Of a stretch of 64,000 nucleotides of DNA, positions 43,179 through 53,481 are shown piece by piece. Both the position numbers and the translations under genes were made by a program. Source of the stretch: Demequina globuliformis (GTDB lineage: Bacteria; Actinomycetota; Actinomycetes; Actinomycetales; Demequinaceae); the NCBI RefSeq assembly GCF_000975155.1, contig NZ_BBRG01000003.1, positions 184,653 to 248,652 of the forward strand. The letters run 5' to 3'. The notes beneath the pieces are model-generated. The model was not told the origin of the DNA, searched no databases, and saw only the letters and a list, made by a program, of their open reading frames with translations. The stretch's first letter is position 1; each line of letters opens with the position of its first letter.

Positions 43179-45326
43179 ATGACCGCTACCCCGCAGGCTC
43201 CCCAGACGGAGCAGCAGTCGGCGCTCGAGCAATTTGGCCAGGACTTCACCGCCCTGGCGGAACAGGGCGCCCTGGATCCTGTGATTGGCAGGGACGAGGA
43301 GATTCGCCGCGTCATGCAGGTGCTGACCCGCCGCACCAAGAACAATGCGGTGCTGATCGGCGAACCCGGCGTGGGCAAGACCGCCATCGTCGAAGGCCTC
43401 GCCCAGCGCATCGTGGCCGGGGACGTCCCCGCCTCCCTGCGCGACCGCCGCGTGATCGAGATCTCCATGAGTTCCGTCGTAGCCGGGGCGGCCTTCCGCG
43501 GACAGTTCGAGGAACGCCTCAAGGCCATCCTGAGCGAGGTCGAGGAGGCCGAGGGCAAGGTGCTGCTCTTTGTCGACGAGCTGCACACCATCGTGGGTGC
43601 AGGCAAGACCGAAGGCTCCATGGACGCCGGCAACATCCTCAAGCCCATGCTGGCACGCGGCAAACTGCGCATGATCGGCGCCACCACCCTCGCTGAGTAT
43701 CGCCAACACGTGGAGTCAGACAGCGCCTTGGAGCGCCGCTTCCAGCCTGTGTACGTGGGCGAGCCCAGCATCGAGGACACGGTCGCGATCTTGCGCGGCC
43801 TGCAAGAAAAGTACGAGGTCCACCACGGCGTGAAGATCACCGACGAGGCCATTGTCGCGTCCGCGCGCCTGTCCGACCGGTACATCTCCGACCGGTTCCT
43901 GCCGGACAAGGCCGTGGATTTGATTGACGAGGCGACCAGCGCGCTCAAGATGCAGCTGGACTCCATGCCGATCGAGCTCGACCGCTCCCGCAGGCGCATC
44001 ATGCAACTCGAGATCGAGCGCACCCAGGTGGCCAAGGACAAGGCCGCGCGGGAGCGCCGCGATGAGATCGACGCGGAGATTGCGCGACTGCGCGACGAGT
44101 CCGAGGCACTCAACATGCGCTGGGCGCGCGAAAAGGACCTAATTGTGCGCGTGTCTGCGGCCACCGAGCGCCTGGAGAGCCTGCGGGGCGATCTGGAGCG
44201 GGCGGAGCGCCTGGGCGAGCTCGAACGGGCTGGCCGCATCCGCTACGGGGACATCCCTGCTGCCGAGAAGGATATGGCCGATGCCAGGGCTGAGCTCGAC
44301 GCGATCGCTCCCGACGAGCGCCTGCTGCGTGAGGAGGTCACCGGTGAGGACATCGCCGGCGTGGTCGCCAAGTGGACCGGCGTGCCTGTCGAGAAGCTCT
44401 TGACGCAGGAGTCCGCGAAGCTGGGCCACCTGGAGGACCGGTTGCACGAGCGCGTGGTCGGTCAGCACCGCGCGATCGCGAGCGTGTCCGACGCGATCCG
44501 GCGTGCGCGGGCGGGGATCTCTGACGAGCACCGCCCCATTGGTTCCTTCCTGTTCCTGGGCCCCACCGGCGTGGGCAAGACGGAGTTGGCGCGCGCACTC
44601 GCGGAGCAGCTGTTCGACGACGAACGCGCCATGGTGCGCATCGACATGTCCGAGTACATGGAGCAGCACGCGGTCGCGCGCCTCATTGGCGCTCCCCCGG
44701 GCTACGTGGGCTACGACCAGGGCGGACAGCTGACGGAGGCGGTGCGACGGCGGCCGTACAGCATCGTGCTCTTCGATGAGGTCGAGAAGGCTCACCCCGA
44801 CGTATGGAACGTGTTGCTGCAGGTGCTCGACGACGGGCGCCTGACCGACGGCCGGGGCCGCACCGTGGACTTCACGAACACGATCCTGATTATGACGTCC
44901 AACCTGGGAGCCGATGTGGTGCTCGCGTGGGACGGCGTACACCGCGATGCGCTCGAGACCGATCTCCACGAGGTACTGCGGCGGGCGTTCCGCCCGGAGT
45001 TCCTCAACCGCCTGGACGACGTGGTCATCTTTGACCGCATTGACCCCGAGGCGATGGAGGGCATTGTCGACAGCGAGATTGCTTCTACTGCGCGCCGGCT
45101 GGCCCAGCACAAGGGCATCGCGCTGACCGTGACGCCTGCGCTGCGCGAGTCGTTGGTCACCGACGGGTTCGACCCGGCATTCGGCGCGCGTCCGCTCAAG
45201 CGTCTGATCCAGACGCGGGTCCTCAACGCGCTCGCGAAGGAGATCGTGGACGGGCGCCTGGAGGACGGTGCTGCGGTGATCGCGGACTGGGACGGAGAGG
45301 TCAGGCTCACCGTCACAGGGCCCTAG
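43179..45326 (+). CDS. clpB: ClpB-type HSP100 disaggregase without N-domain
   Basis: AAA+ chaperone that threads aggregated proteins together with DnaK. The 715-residue protein has AAA1 with GEPGVGKTA at 60-68 and [10 protein letters not shown], the coiled-coil middle domain ([14 protein letters not shown], heptad-rich), and AAA2 with [18 protein letters not shown] and the GYVGYDQGG pore loop. It lacks the roughly 140-residue Clp_N domain of usual ClpB. The ATG 8 nt after AAGGAGG and the HAIR promoter directly upstream show that the short N-terminus is genuine. The last 4 nt overlap the convergent ankyrin gene. Confidence 0.92.
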   Translation: MTATPQAPQTEQQSALEQFGQDFTALAEQGALDPVIGRDEEIRRVMQVLTRRTKNNAVLIGEPGVGKTAIVEGLAQRIVAGDVPASLRDRRVIEISMSSVVAGAAFRGQFEERLKAILSEVEEAEGKVLLFVDELHTIVGAGKTEGSMDAGNILKPMLARGKLRMIGATTLAEYRQHVESDSALERRFQPVYVGEPSIEDTVAILRGLQEKYEVHHGVKITDEAIVASARLSDRYISDRFLPDKAVDLIDEATSALKMQLDSMPIELDRSRRRIMQLEIERTQVAKDKAARERRDEIDAEIARLRDESEALNMRWAREKDLIVRVSAATERLESLRGDLERAERLGELERAGRIRYGDIPAAEKDMADARAELDAIAPDERLLREEVTGEDIAGVVAKWTGVPVEKLLTQESAKLGHLEDRLHERVVGQHRAIASVSDAIRRARAGISDEHRPIGSFLFLGPTGVGKTELARALAEQLFDDERAMVRIDMSEYMEQHAVARLIGAPPGYVGYDQGGQLTEAVRRRPYSIVLFDEVEKAHPDVWNVLLQVLDDGRLTDGRGRTVDFTNTILIMTSNLGADVVLAWDGVHRDALETDLHEVLRRAFRPEFLNRLDDVVIFDRIDPEAMEGIVDSEIASTARRLAQHKGIALTVTPALRESLVTDGFDPAFGARPLKRLIQTRVLNALAKEIVDGRLEDGAAVIADWDGEVRLTVTGP

Positions 45327-46042
45327 CCGGCCATCGCCGCTTCGATCACGTCCACCACGGCGTCTGCCCCGTATCCCTGGGCGGACTCCACGGGCGTTTC
45401 GCCGTCAAGCTCTTGGTGCGTGAGGTCCGCGCCGGCGTCGATGAGCACCTGCGCGGCGCCAGGCTGGTTGCCGGCGCCGGCGAAGAACACGGGCGTCGCG
45501 CCCCAACGCTCATTGGCCAGGTTCACGTCCTCCCCCGCATCAATGAGTGCGCTCAGTACCTGCAGCGAGCCCTCCCGGGCCGCCACATGCATGGGCGCGG
45601 CATTGAACTGCGAGGTATCGAACACCTCTGCCGACGCACCGGAGTCCAGGAGAAGGTCGACCATCTCGCCGCTGGCGTCACTCGAGGCCGCAACGTGCAG
45701 CGCGTTCTGGCCCACCGGGTTGAGTGCGGCCGGGTCCGCGCCGGCGTCGATGAGCAATTCGGCGATCTCGACGCTGTCGCGTGAGACCGCGATGGTGAGC
45801 GCCGTGGTGCCAAGAGAAAAGTCCTCGGCGGGGTCAGCGCCGCCCTCAAGTGCTGCCTGCACTCCTGCCGCGTCCCCTGCCTCCACCGCGGAGCGCAGGT
45901 CCACCGGCGCTTCCGTCACGCTGGCCGCGGCCTGCTCCGGGGTCGTCGTTGAAGTGGCCTCTTCGCCGTCAGGGGCCGACGAGCAGGCAGTGATCATGAG
46001 CGCCGACAGGCACGCCACGGCGAACGTTGAACGAAGGGCCAT
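45323..46042 (-). CDS. Ankyrin-repeat lipoprotein
   Basis: A 239-residue predicted lipoprotein (lipobox MITAC, Cys20) with a Ser/Thr/Glu linker and four to five ankyrin repeats, for example [26 protein letters not shown] and NALHVAASS. The repeats imply protein-protein contacts on the outer face of the membrane. No enzymatic domain. Convergent with clpB; partner unknown. Confidence 0.85.
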   Translation of the reverse strand: MALRSTFAVACLSALMITACSSAPDGEEATSTTTPEQAAASVTEAPVDLRSAVEAGDAAGVQAALEGGADPAEDFSLGTTALTIAVSRDSVEIAELLIDAGADPAALNPVGQNALHVAASSDASGEMVDLLLDSGASAEVFDTSQFNAAPMHVAAREGSLQVLSALIDAGEDVNLANERWGATPVFFAGAGNQPGAAQVLIDAGADLTHQELDGETPVESAQGYGADAVVDVIEAAMAG

Positions 46043-46180
46043 CGGGGACTCCCATGCATAAAGGGGCTGGTATCAGGCGCCTTGGACGGGCGCGACCCAT
46101 TCATACCACAGAGATCAACCGCAGGTAAGGGCGAGGTCGAGATATGTGGATAACCCGCCGTCAGCCCCACCGGGAAAAGC

Positions 46181-46208
46181 AAAAAGACCCGCCGGAGCGG
46201 GTCTTTTT
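46181..46208. terminator. Bidirectional intrinsic terminator after tRNA-Gln
   Basis: AAAAAGACCCGC and GCGGGTCTTTTT form a perfect 12-bp stem with loop CGGA. It lies 6 nt beyond the tRNA-Gln 3' end and ends transcription on the minus strand; the symmetric U-tracts allow function in both directions. Confidence 0.92.
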
Positions 46209-46214
46209 CGCTGG

Positions 46215-46286
46215 CTGGCCTACCTGGACTCGAACCAAGACTAAAGGAACCAGAAACCTTCGTGCTGCCAATTACACCATAGGCCA
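46215..46286 (-). tRNA. tRNA-Gln (anticodon CUG)
   Basis: Minus-strand cloverleaf: acceptor TGGCCTA/TAGGCCA with G73, D-arm GTGT/GCAC, anticodon loop TTCTGGT, T-arm CTTGG-TTCGAGT-CCAGG. The top pair of the anticodon stem (31-39) is a U-U mismatch in AAGGT/TCCTT. CCA is not encoded. Confidence 0.9.
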
Positions 46287-46318
46287 GTGCGGCCGGGATC
46301 TTCCCCGACCGGCGCACT

Positions 46319-46347
46319 ACTGTACCGCGATTGACCCCATCATCCAA
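46319..46347 (-). promoter_or_regulatory. Predicted promoter of tRNA-Gln
   Basis: On the minus strand TTGGAT (-35) and TACAGT (-10) are 17 nt apart, about 30 nt before the tRNA 5' end. Confidence 0.5.
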
Positions 46348-46373
46348 AATCGGCCTTGACGCTCTCGACGACG

Positions 46374-47486
46374 CTAGTCCCAGTACACCTCCGCGAGCGT
46401 CTCCGCTTCCACGAACCCGGCCGCGATGAGTGCGTTGCACGCAGGCGCGAGCGCCGCTGTGACGCTCTTGAGGTCGCTCGCAGAACCCCACGGCATACGG
46501 ACGCCGGCGCTGATCGTGACATCCGCGCATCGGATGACGTCGACCCTGGTGAGATAGGAGCCCACGCCGAGCTGCTCGGCCTCGGTGCCGACACGCAAAG
46601 CGACGGCGGAGCCATTCTCGATGAGTCCGGTCGTCTGGGCGTACGTGTCCGCACGCGTGCGCACCGCCGGCACCCACACGGTCTCCTCGGCAAGCGCTTG
46701 CTCCACCACGTCGTGGACACGCCCCCAATATTGCTGTGCGGACGGATCCTCGGCCGTCGGGTCCTCTCGATCCGGCCGCAACAGTGCGACGGCGTGCGTG
46801 ACGTCCGCGGGATGTGCGCTGGCCCACGCTTGCTCCGCCACAGTGGTAGCGAAGTCGGGATCCGCTCCCGCCTGGGACGCAAGCTCGCGCACGCGCTGAG
46901 CGTCATCTGCTTCTACCGATTCCACCGCGACGGGGCAGTCACGGGTGCCGGGCACGGTCTCGTCGACCGTTCCGTACGTGTCGAGGTAGAGGTCAGGCTG
47001 GCGCAAGAGCGGGACGGGCGCGGCGCTGTTGCGCGGCTCAGGCACCAGTCCGAGGTACTCCGCGATGTCCGGCACCTGATCGCGCAGGTTGATGATTTCC
47101 GCCTCGTAGGGATAGCCCAACTCTGCCGAACATGCGACCGCCTCGACTCGCGCCTCATACTCGGCGTACGCCTGCGCCGTGGCGATCTGCGCCCCGCTCA
47201 AGGGGCCGTCGGAGGCGCTGGGCCCCGGCTCGGCATCGTTGACTGCTCCGGTGGAGCCAGGAACGAACCAGATCACACCGGCGGCGATCAGCGCCCCGCA
47301 TCCGAATGCGATGGCCAGGCGCGCCGGGTCGAGCACCCTGTGCCGGGAGTCGTTCTCTGTGGTGTGCGCGTGGTCCAGCGTGCGAGAGGAGCCTTGTGGC
47401 TCCAAGCGCATGGCATTGATGACCCTGCGCCACCACGGCTCGCGCGGCGGGCGCGGCGAGTTGACCTCCACAAACTCGTGCGTCAT
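46374..47486 (-). CDS. Unknown single-pass membrane protein
   Basis: A 370-residue protein of no family I recognise. A cytoplasmic N-terminus of about 60 residues precedes one hydrophobic helix (LAIAFGCGALIAAGVIWFV). A long extracytoplasmic part is rich in Ala, Glu and Asp and has four scattered Cys (ACSAEL, DCPVAV, RCADVT, ACNALI), perhaps as disulfides. The ATG at 47486 follows GAGGTGGCG. Its end lies 87 nt before tRNA-Gln. Confidence 0.7.
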   Translation of the reverse strand: MTHEFVEVNSPRPPREPWWRRVINAMRLEPQGSSRTLDHAHTTENDSRHRVLDPARLAIAFGCGALIAAGVIWFVPGSTGAVNDAEPGPSASDGPLSGAQIATAQAYAEYEARVEAVACSAELGYPYEAEIINLRDQVPDIAEYLGLVPEPRNSAAPVPLLRQPDLYLDTYGTVDETVPGTRDCPVAVESVEADDAQRVRELASQAGADPDFATTVAEQAWASAHPADVTHAVALLRPDREDPTAEDPSAQQYWGRVHDVVEQALAEETVWVPAVRTRADTYAQTTGLIENGSAVALRVGTEAEQLGVGSYLTRVDVIRCADVTISAGVRMPWGSASDLKSVTAALAPACNALIAAGFVEAETLAEVYWD

Positions 47487-47577
47487 CGCCACCTCCGCGC
47501 CGCGAGGCTACGCCTCACCTTCCCAGGCTAGGCCGCGCCCGCGCACCGGTCTAGGGCTGCGACGCCAAGCGCCCGCC

Positions 47578-48294
47578 TCAACTAAGCAGTTCGAGCACGC
47601 TCAGCAGCGATTCCACGCGTGACGTGCCATCGGGAGCGGTGTCGTGACCGGCGCGCCGGGTGCCCGGCCGATCAAGCCACACGCCGTGCAGGCCGGCTCG
47701 CGCCGCTCCCCCAGCATCGAGGTCAGGCTCGTCGCCCACGTACGCCGTCACTGCGGGCTCGACGGCGAGGAGTCGACAGCCCTCGACGAAGACGCGAGGA
47801 TCTGGCTTGCCCACCCCAAATGTGTCCACCCCGACCAGCATCGGCACCCGCTGCAGGCCGCAGGCAGACAGTTTGAGCACCTGGTAGGCACTGTCCGCAT
47901 TGGACACCGCGCCGTAAGGAATTCCGCGCTCGTCGAGGGCATTGAGCAACGGCGCGGCGTCCTCGAATGCCCGCCATCCGGCACGGAAGTGGCGCTCGAA
48001 CCCCGCATCCCAGATGTCGTAGGCCTCGTCGTCGAGCGTGGGCCCTCCGAATGTCGCGTGCAGGTCATTCGCGCGCCGCTTACGCTGCTCCCGGTGCGTC
48101 ATCTCGCCGCGGGTGTGCGCGCGGTACCAGCCGCCACGGTCGTCGCGCCAGTGAGCGAGCACGGCCTCCGGATTGGCTCCGGCGTCGAGATACTCGGCGG
48201 CGACCTCCGTGAGCGCGTGGCGAAAGGCTCCGCGGGTGTCCACGAGGGTGTCGTCAATGTCGAGCAGCACGGCCGTCGCTAGGTTCGCTGTCAT
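47578..48294 (-). CDS. HAD-family hydrolase
   Basis: A 238-residue phosphatase-like protein with motif I LLDIDDTLVDT, motif II VSNADS, a Lys in GVGKPDPRVF and motif IV YVGDEPDLDAGGAARAG, all of the HAD class with an alpha-helical cap. The substrate is unknown. Coupled to the upstream acetyltransferase gene by a 4-nt overlap (ATGA). Confidence 0.87.
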   Translation of the reverse strand: MTANLATAVLLDIDDTLVDTRGAFRHALTEVAAEYLDAGANPEAVLAHWRDDRGGWYRAHTRGEMTHREQRKRRANDLHATFGGPTLDDEAYDIWDAGFERHFRAGWRAFEDAAPLLNALDERGIPYGAVSNADSAYQVLKLSACGLQRVPMLVGVDTFGVGKPDPRVFVEGCRLLAVEPAVTAYVGDEPDLDAGGAARAGLHGVWLDRPGTRRAGHDTAPDGTSRVESLLSVLELLS

Positions 48295-48875
48295 CGCTTG
48301 CCTCTCCGGTGAATATTCATCGCCACCCACTCCTCGCCGTCTTCGGTGGAGCGCTCGGTCTCCACGAATCCCAGTCGCTCGTACGAGCGGATCGCACGCG
48401 GGTTCCGCGCAAGTACCTCGAGAGTCAATCGCGCGAGCCCCATGGTCTCCCACGCGTGGCCAACCACGAGCGCCCCGGCCTGCGTGCCCAATCCACGGCC
48501 GTACCAGGCGGGCCCGCGCAAGGCGATGCGGTAGTTCGCAGCGACCGCAACCCGGGCATCGGCCGCTGCTGCCTCACGGAAAACTGGCTCGTTGAGCACC
48601 ACCTCCCCGGCGACCTCGCCCGTCGCGTTCTCCACGATGGCGAGGTCAAGCCGCTCGGGCGCGGACGCTCGCGAGCGGACCCACGCGTCGATCTGCTCGC
48701 GCGTGAAGGTCGCAGAAGTCGCGGTGAGATCGTTGCCCTCCGCGTCGTGGACCATCTCCCACACGGCGTCGGCGTCGCGCTGCGCCTGCTCGCCGTCACA
48801 TGCGTAGGGGCGCAGGGTGACGAGCGAGCCGGTCAGTGTGGGCTTGGCCCACACGCCAAGCCGCGACTCACTCAC
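48291..48875 (-). CDS. GNAT N-acetyltransferase, RimJ/RimL-like
   Basis: A 194-residue acetyltransferase with LVTLRPY at the N-terminus, GEVVLNEPVF, the acetyl-CoA loop WYGRGLGTQAGALVVGHAWE and LARNPRAIRSYERLGFVE. The RimJ/RimL-like group modifies protein N-termini or small molecules; no substrate can be assigned. It starts 3 nt after the gltX stop. Confidence 0.85.
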   Translation of the reverse strand: MSESRLGVWAKPTLTGSLVTLRPYACDGEQAQRDADAVWEMVHDAEGNDLTATSATFTREQIDAWVRSRASAPERLDLAIVENATGEVAGEVVLNEPVFREAAAADARVAVAANYRIALRGPAWYGRGLGTQAGALVVGHAWETMGLARLTLEVLARNPRAIRSYERLGFVETERSTEDGEEWVAMNIHRRGKR

Positions 48876-48878
48876 GCG

Positions 48879-50381
48879 TTACAGCGAGGCGCGCAGACGA
48901 CGCAGACGCTCCAACGAGTGCTCCTTGCCCAGGATCTCCATGGACTCGAACAGCGGGGGCGACACCTGGCGGCCGGTCACGGCGACGCGCAGCGGACCAA
49001 AGGCGAAGCGGGGCTTGATGCCCATCTCCTCCACCAGCACGGCCTTGAGGGCCTCCTGCTGCGACTCGGGGCCAAAGTCCTCGAGGCCCTCGAGCACGGT
49101 CGCGGCTGCGTCGAGGATCTCGGCGGCGTTCTCGGGGAGCTTTGCCAGCGCCTTCTCGTCATACGTGACCTCGTGGTCATCGATAAATAGGAAGCCGAGC
49201 ATCTCGGGAGCCTCGCCCAGCAGCTGCATGCGGGTCTGCACCAACGGCGCGGCCTCGGCGAGCACCTGCTCCTCGTGCGGCTCCAACTCGCGGGTGTCGG
49301 GTGAGGACACGAAGCCGCCCGCGTGCAAGTACGGCACCATGCGGGACACGAACTCGCCCACCGGAAGCATGCGAATGTGGTCGCCGTTGATCGACTCTGC
49401 CTTTTTGAGGTCGAAGCGGGCCGATGTCGGGGTGACGTCGCGAATATCGAAAGCCTCGACCAGTTCCTCAGGGGTGAAGACGTCCCGGTCGGGGCCAATG
49501 CTCCAGCCCAACAGCGCGAGGTAGTTCAGCAGGCCCTCGCGGATGAAGCCGCGGTCGCGGTGCAGGAACAGGTTGGACTCGGGGGCGCGCTTGGACAACT
49601 TCTTGTTGCCCTCCCCCGTCACCATGGGCATGTGGCCAAACTCGGGCACGCGGTCGGCGATTCCGAGTTCCACCATGGCGCGGTAGAGCGCAATCTGGCG
49701 CGGGGTCGAGGACAGCAGGTCCTCGCCACGCAGCACGTGCGTGATCTTCATGAGCGCGTCGTCGACCGGGTTGACCAGCGTGTACAGAGGCACGCCGTTG
49801 CCGCGGACAATCACAAAGTCCGGGATGGACCCGGCTGGGAAGGTGACGTCGCCGCGGATGAGGTCCGTGAACGTGATGTCCTCGTCGGGCATACGCACGC
49901 GGATGACTGGCTGGCGTCCCTCCGCGCGGTAGGCGGCCTTCTGCTCCTCGGTGAGGTCGCGGTCAAAGCCGTCGTAGCCGAGCTTGGGATCGCGCCCGGC
50001 GGCCTTGTGGCGTTCTTCCACTTCCTCGGGAGTGGAGAACGACTCGTAGGCGTAGCCGCCCTCGATCAGCTTCGCAGCCACATCCATGTGGAGGTCGTGA
50101 CGCTCGGACTGCCGGTACGGCGCGTATGGCCCGCCCACCTCGGGGCCCTCGTCGTAGTCGATGCCCATCCAGTTGAGGGCGTCGAGAAGCTGGAGGTATG
50201 ACTCCTCCGAGTCGCGCTCCGCGTCCGTGTCCTCGATGCGGAACACGATCTTGCCGCCCATGTGGCGCGCATACGCCCAGTTGAACAGGGCGGTACGAAT
50301 GAGCCCCACGTGGGGGGTACCGGTGGGCGAGGGGCAAAAGCGCACGCGCACGTCGGTGGCGGCGGCGGTCTCAGCAGTCAC
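48879..50381 (-). CDS. gltX: Glutamyl-tRNA synthetase
   Basis: Class I synthetase that charges tRNA-Glu. The 500-residue protein has the HIGH-type motif [20 protein letters not shown] and KMSKS-type [12 protein letters not shown], with the alpha-helical anticodon-binding C-terminus. The GTG at 50381 gives the normal N-terminus, with GGAGA upstream. As usual in actinobacteria it follows an FAH-family hydrolase gene, 28 nt apart. Confidence 0.96.
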   Translation of the reverse strand: MTAETAAATDVRVRFCPSPTGTPHVGLIRTALFNWAYARHMGGKIVFRIEDTDAERDSEESYLQLLDALNWMGIDYDEGPEVGGPYAPYRQSERHDLHMDVAAKLIEGGYAYESFSTPEEVEERHKAAGRDPKLGYDGFDRDLTEEQKAAYRAEGRQPVIRVRMPDEDITFTDLIRGDVTFPAGSIPDFVIVRGNGVPLYTLVNPVDDALMKITHVLRGEDLLSSTPRQIALYRAMVELGIADRVPEFGHMPMVTGEGNKKLSKRAPESNLFLHRDRGFIREGLLNYLALLGWSIGPDRDVFTPEELVEAFDIRDVTPTSARFDLKKAESINGDHIRMLPVGEFVSRMVPYLHAGGFVSSPDTRELEPHEEQVLAEAAPLVQTRMQLLGEAPEMLGFLFIDDHEVTYDEKALAKLPENAAEILDAAATVLEGLEDFGPESQQEALKAVLVEEMGIKPRFAFGPLRVAVTGRQVSPPLFESMEILGKEHSLERLRRLRASL

Positions 50382-50409
50382 TGTGAAGATTCTCCGTGGG
50401 GTGGTGCGG

Positions 50410-51195
50410 TTAGCGGCGGATGACGGGGTTGCGCAAGACGCCAAGGCCCTCGATGTCGACCTCGACAATGTCGCCGTGGTGCAGTTTCGTCACGCCTGCG
50501 GGGGTGCCGGTCAGGACCAGGTCACCGGGAAGCAGCGTGGTGACCTCGGACGCCATGGCAATGGCTTCGGCGATGCCGTTGATCATGTCGCGGGTGTTGC
50601 CTACCTGAGTCTCTTCGCCGTTGATGCGCGAAGAAATGCCCAGGGCGTCGGCATCCAACTCGGTCTCGATCCACGGTCCGATGGGTAGCGAGGTGTCGAA
50701 GGCCTTAGCGCGGAACCACTGGTCCTCTTGGCGCTGCACGTCGCGTGCAGTGATGTCGTTCGCGCACGTATAGCCGTAGATGTACTGCTCGGCGTTTTCA
50801 GGTGCGACGTCCTTGCACATGCGGCCAATCACGACAGCGAGCTCTGCCTCGAGCTGGACGTCGTCGGTGTACGCAGGCAACACGATGGGGTCGTCGGGGC
50901 CAATGATGGCGGTATTGGGCTTGAGGAACAGGATCGGCACCTCAGAGGCGGGACCGCGGGCAGGGATCTCCTTGGCGTGAGCCTCGTAGTTCTTACCCAG
51001 GCAGACGGCCTTGGAGCGCGGGATGACGGGCGCCAGCAGGCGAACGTTGTCCGACAGCGGGATCCGTTCGCCGGTGACGTTGCCAGGGGTGTACATGGGG
51101 TCGCCGGTCAGGACGACCAGTTCCTCCTCACCGGGGGCTCCATCAACGATCGCGTACTGGGGTTCGTCACCTGTGGTGAATCGGGCAATGCGCAT
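50410..51195 (-). CDS. Fumarylacetoacetate hydrolase family protein
   Basis: A 261-residue protein with [15 protein letters not shown], the metal-ligand segment [26 protein letters not shown], and [18 protein letters not shown]. The FAH superfamily includes acylpyruvate hydrolases, oxaloacetate decarboxylases and 2-hydroxyhepta-diene-dioate isomerases, so the exact substrate is open. ATG 51195 gives the conserved MRIARF start. It is the first gene of the pair with gltX. Confidence 0.88.
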   Translation of the reverse strand: MRIARFTTGDEPQYAIVDGAPGEEELVVLTGDPMYTPGNVTGERIPLSDNVRLLAPVIPRSKAVCLGKNYEAHAKEIPARGPASEVPILFLKPNTAIIGPDDPIVLPAYTDDVQLEAELAVVIGRMCKDVAPENAEQYIYGYTCANDITARDVQRQEDQWFRAKAFDTSLPIGPWIETELDADALGISSRINGEETQVGNTRDMINGIAEAIAMASEVTTLLPGDLVLTGTPAGVTKLHHGDIVEVDIEGLGVLRNPVIRR

Positions 51196-51287
51196 GCCCA
51201 CCAGCCTAGTCGCTGCGCGTGTGACCGGCGTCGGCCGCACGCGCGTCATCTCTTGTGAGTGTCAGTTCCCAGATCTAGGGTGGGTGC

Positions 51288-51806
51288 ATGAGCAGCACGG
51301 ACGCGGGCCAGGGGCAGCCCGCCACTCCCGCCACCATGGCTGAACTCGTCGCGGACGCGGACACCGCGCTCGAGGAGTTCCTTCACGCAGCTGACTCCCG
51401 TCCGGATCACGCCGTCTCCGACGCCTTCGCTGGATCGCGGGTGGCCGACATCTTCGCTCACCTCACAGGATGGCATGAGCTCTTTGTGGGGTGGATTACG
51501 ACCGACGCGCGTGGGGCGACGCCCGCGTTCCCCGCACCCGGCTACGAGTGGGAGCAGCTGGCTGAACTCAACATGGCGTTGATCGACCGCCATCGCCACC
51601 GGTCCTATGACGACCTACGCCGCACCCTGGTGGATTCGCACGCGCGGGTGCGGGAGGTGCTCCTGGCGCAGCGGGAGGAGTCCGTGTTCGACCGCAACGC
51701 GCACGCATGGCTCGGAGATGAGTCGCTCGCATTCGTCGCCCACGAATGCCTGGGCCACCACTATCGCTGGGGCATCACGATGCTCGGCGAGTGCGCCGCT
51801 CCGTGA
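51288..51806 (+). CDS. ClbS/DfsB-family (DinB-like) four-helix protein
   Basis: A 172-residue protein with the DinB-like metal-site pattern: VADIFAHLTGWHELFVGWI near residue 60, EWEQLAELNMALIDRHRHRSYDDL, and AHECLGHHYRWGITML at the C-terminus. The ClbS type locus protects against colibactin, but most homologues have no known role. The stop overlaps the next gene (GTGA). Confidence 0.78.
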   Translation: MSSTDAGQGQPATPATMAELVADADTALEEFLHAADSRPDHAVSDAFAGSRVADIFAHLTGWHELFVGWITTDARGATPAFPAPGYEWEQLAELNMALIDRHRHRSYDDLRRTLVDSHARVREVLLAQREESVFDRNAHAWLGDESLAFVAHECLGHHYRWGITMLGECAAP

Positions 51807-52930
51807 CAGAAGGGTTCGTGCCGCCGGGCGCGCCCGGCGAGCCCCGTCCCGGGGCGAGGGCCGGTTCCTCCGCCACCCTGGCATCGGCCCCCCGCATTGG
51901 CGGATTGGACCTAGCGCGAGGCTTGGCGGTGCTGGGCATGGTCGCGGCACACGTGGGCAACGACGGTAAGCGTGCCACGCTCACCGGGGAGTGGTCGTGG
52001 CTATGGGTGTCGCACGGCGTCCCGTCCGCGCTGTTCGCGATTCTCGCGGGTGTATCGATGACCCTGATGCTCACTGCGCGCGGCACCGTCGCGTGGGAGT
52101 CGGTGGGCCGCGAGCGCCTGCGCGCGACCAGAATCCGTATCGCGGCGCGGGCCGCCATCCTGATTCCACTGGGGTACGCGCTGTCGGGGCTCGGCACCCC
52201 CGTCGTCGTGATTCTCGCGAACCTGGGAGTTATGTTCCTTCTGGCTCTGCCGTTGCTGAAAGCGCCTACGTGGCTGCTTGCAACCCTGGGTGGCCTATGC
52301 GTGGCAGTCGGGGGTTGGGCGGCGCGCGGACTCGCGGAAGTGATGCCGGACCTGCCAGTGATCGACATGCTCTGGGGAGAGCACTATCCGGCGATCGCCT
52401 GGATGGGATACATCTGTGCGGGGCTGATCGTGGGCAGGCTGTCGATGGCGTCGCTGCGCACGGTGTGGATGTTGCTCGCGGCGGGGCTCGGTGCCCTCGT
52501 GGTCGCCAACCGGCTCCTGCAGTTGGGCCGGTGGGAGGGCTGGGACATGTCCGGGCCGTGGATGGATCAGGAGCCGCACTCGTACTCCCCCGTCGAGATG
52601 CTGTCGAACCTTGGCGTGGGGCTCGGGGTGATCGCGCTGTGTTTGGTGATCGCCTACCCAGGCCACGGCACGGTCGGTCGCGTGCTGCGCGCAGCGACGT
52701 GGCCGGTGGCTGCCGTGGGCACCATGGCCCTGACGGCCTATGTAGCGCACCTGCTGGTGATCGCTCTCGTGGGCTACGAGATGGTGTGGGAACCCACCAA
52801 CCAGGCGCTGGTCGCGCTGTGGCTCGCGCTCATCGCGGCCTGTTCACTGTGGCGGTGGCGACTAGGCGCGGGCCCGCTCGAGCGTGTGCTCACTATCGCG
52901 TCGGCCGCGGCGGCGCGGCGCTGGGCCTAG
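51803..52930 (+). CDS. Multi-pass acyltransferase-like membrane protein (HGSNAT/DUF1624 group)
   Basis: A 375-residue protein with about ten hydrophobic helices. After a disordered N-terminus, RIGGLDLARGLAVLGMVAAHVG matches the first helix of the heparan-glucosaminide-acetyltransferase/DUF1624/DUF418 group, which carries a conserved His. A PHSYSPVEMLSNLGVG loop and TAYVAHLLVIAL follow. It may transfer an acyl group across the membrane; the substrate is unknown. GTG start, 4-nt overlap with the previous gene. Confidence 0.72.
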   Translation: MTEGFVPPGAPGEPRPGARAGSSATLASAPRIGGLDLARGLAVLGMVAAHVGNDGKRATLTGEWSWLWVSHGVPSALFAILAGVSMTLMLTARGTVAWESVGRERLRATRIRIAARAAILIPLGYALSGLGTPVVVILANLGVMFLLALPLLKAPTWLLATLGGLCVAVGGWAARGLAEVMPDLPVIDMLWGEHYPAIAWMGYICAGLIVGRLSMASLRTVWMLLAAGLGALVVANRLLQLGRWEGWDMSGPWMDQEPHSYSPVEMLSNLGVGLGVIALCLVIAYPGHGTVGRVLRAATWPVAAVGTMALTAYVAHLLVIALVGYEMVWEPTNQALVALWLALIAACSLWRWRLGAGPLERVLTIASAAAARRWA

Positions 52931-53025
52931 CACGCGCCCTCGGCAGCGAGCGGCCGTCACCCGCCAGGCCACAATCACCCGCACGGACGATGCCTCCTGC
53001 GCGAAGCTCTGGCACGGTAGCGACC

Positions 53026-53469
53026 ATGACCCATCGTGATGCGACCACCACCGACACCCGCCACGTCATCTCCGCGCGAGCGGACGCCTTCATGGTGGTG
53101 CCGATCATCACAGACGCGATGAAGGTCGCGGGCTTCAAGGTGACCTCACGTGGCGGCGAGGCCCCCATCCAGCTGAGGCATGGGTCGCTGCTCAAGCACT
53201 TTGTCGCCGTGACGCTCGTGGATCTGGTCAGTGGTGGTGGCGCCGGCGGCGACACCACCACTGACGCGGTCATCCACGCCCAGATTCGAGTGGTCGACGA
53301 ACGCAGCGGGCGCACGACGGTCGCGTTGGATCATCTCCAGGCGCCGGCCACGGGCATCGACGACGAGGACCCCGTATGGAAGGGCGCTATCGCGGCGGTC
53401 GTGAGCGCGCTCGAGGCCCACGGGGTGGCAGCGCACGTCGTCACGGACCCGTCCGCCGGCGGGAATTGA
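53026..53469 (+). CDS. Unknown small soluble protein
   Basis: A 147-residue protein with no family I recognise. No signal or membrane segment; mixed alpha/beta prediction with a Gly-rich loop (SGGGAGGDTTTDA) in the middle. The ATG at 53026 is used; the same frame continues upstream but would lie within the membrane-protein gene. The next gene starts 12 nt after its stop, so the two are probably co-transcribed. Confidence 0.65.
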   Translation: MTHRDATTTDTRHVISARADAFMVVPIITDAMKVAGFKVTSRGGEAPIQLRHGSLLKHFVAVTLVDLVSGGGAGGDTTTDAVIHAQIRVVDERSGRTTVALDHLQAPATGIDDEDPVWKGAIAAVVSALEAHGVAAHVVTDPSAGGN

Positions 53470-53481
53470 GACAATGGTGGG

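Noticed and set aside
51991..53025. N-terminal extension of the 147-residue gene at 53026 to a 492-codon frame.
   Set aside because: The extension lies wholly within the out-of-frame membrane acyltransferase-like gene; the ATG at 53026 has a sensible start and length.
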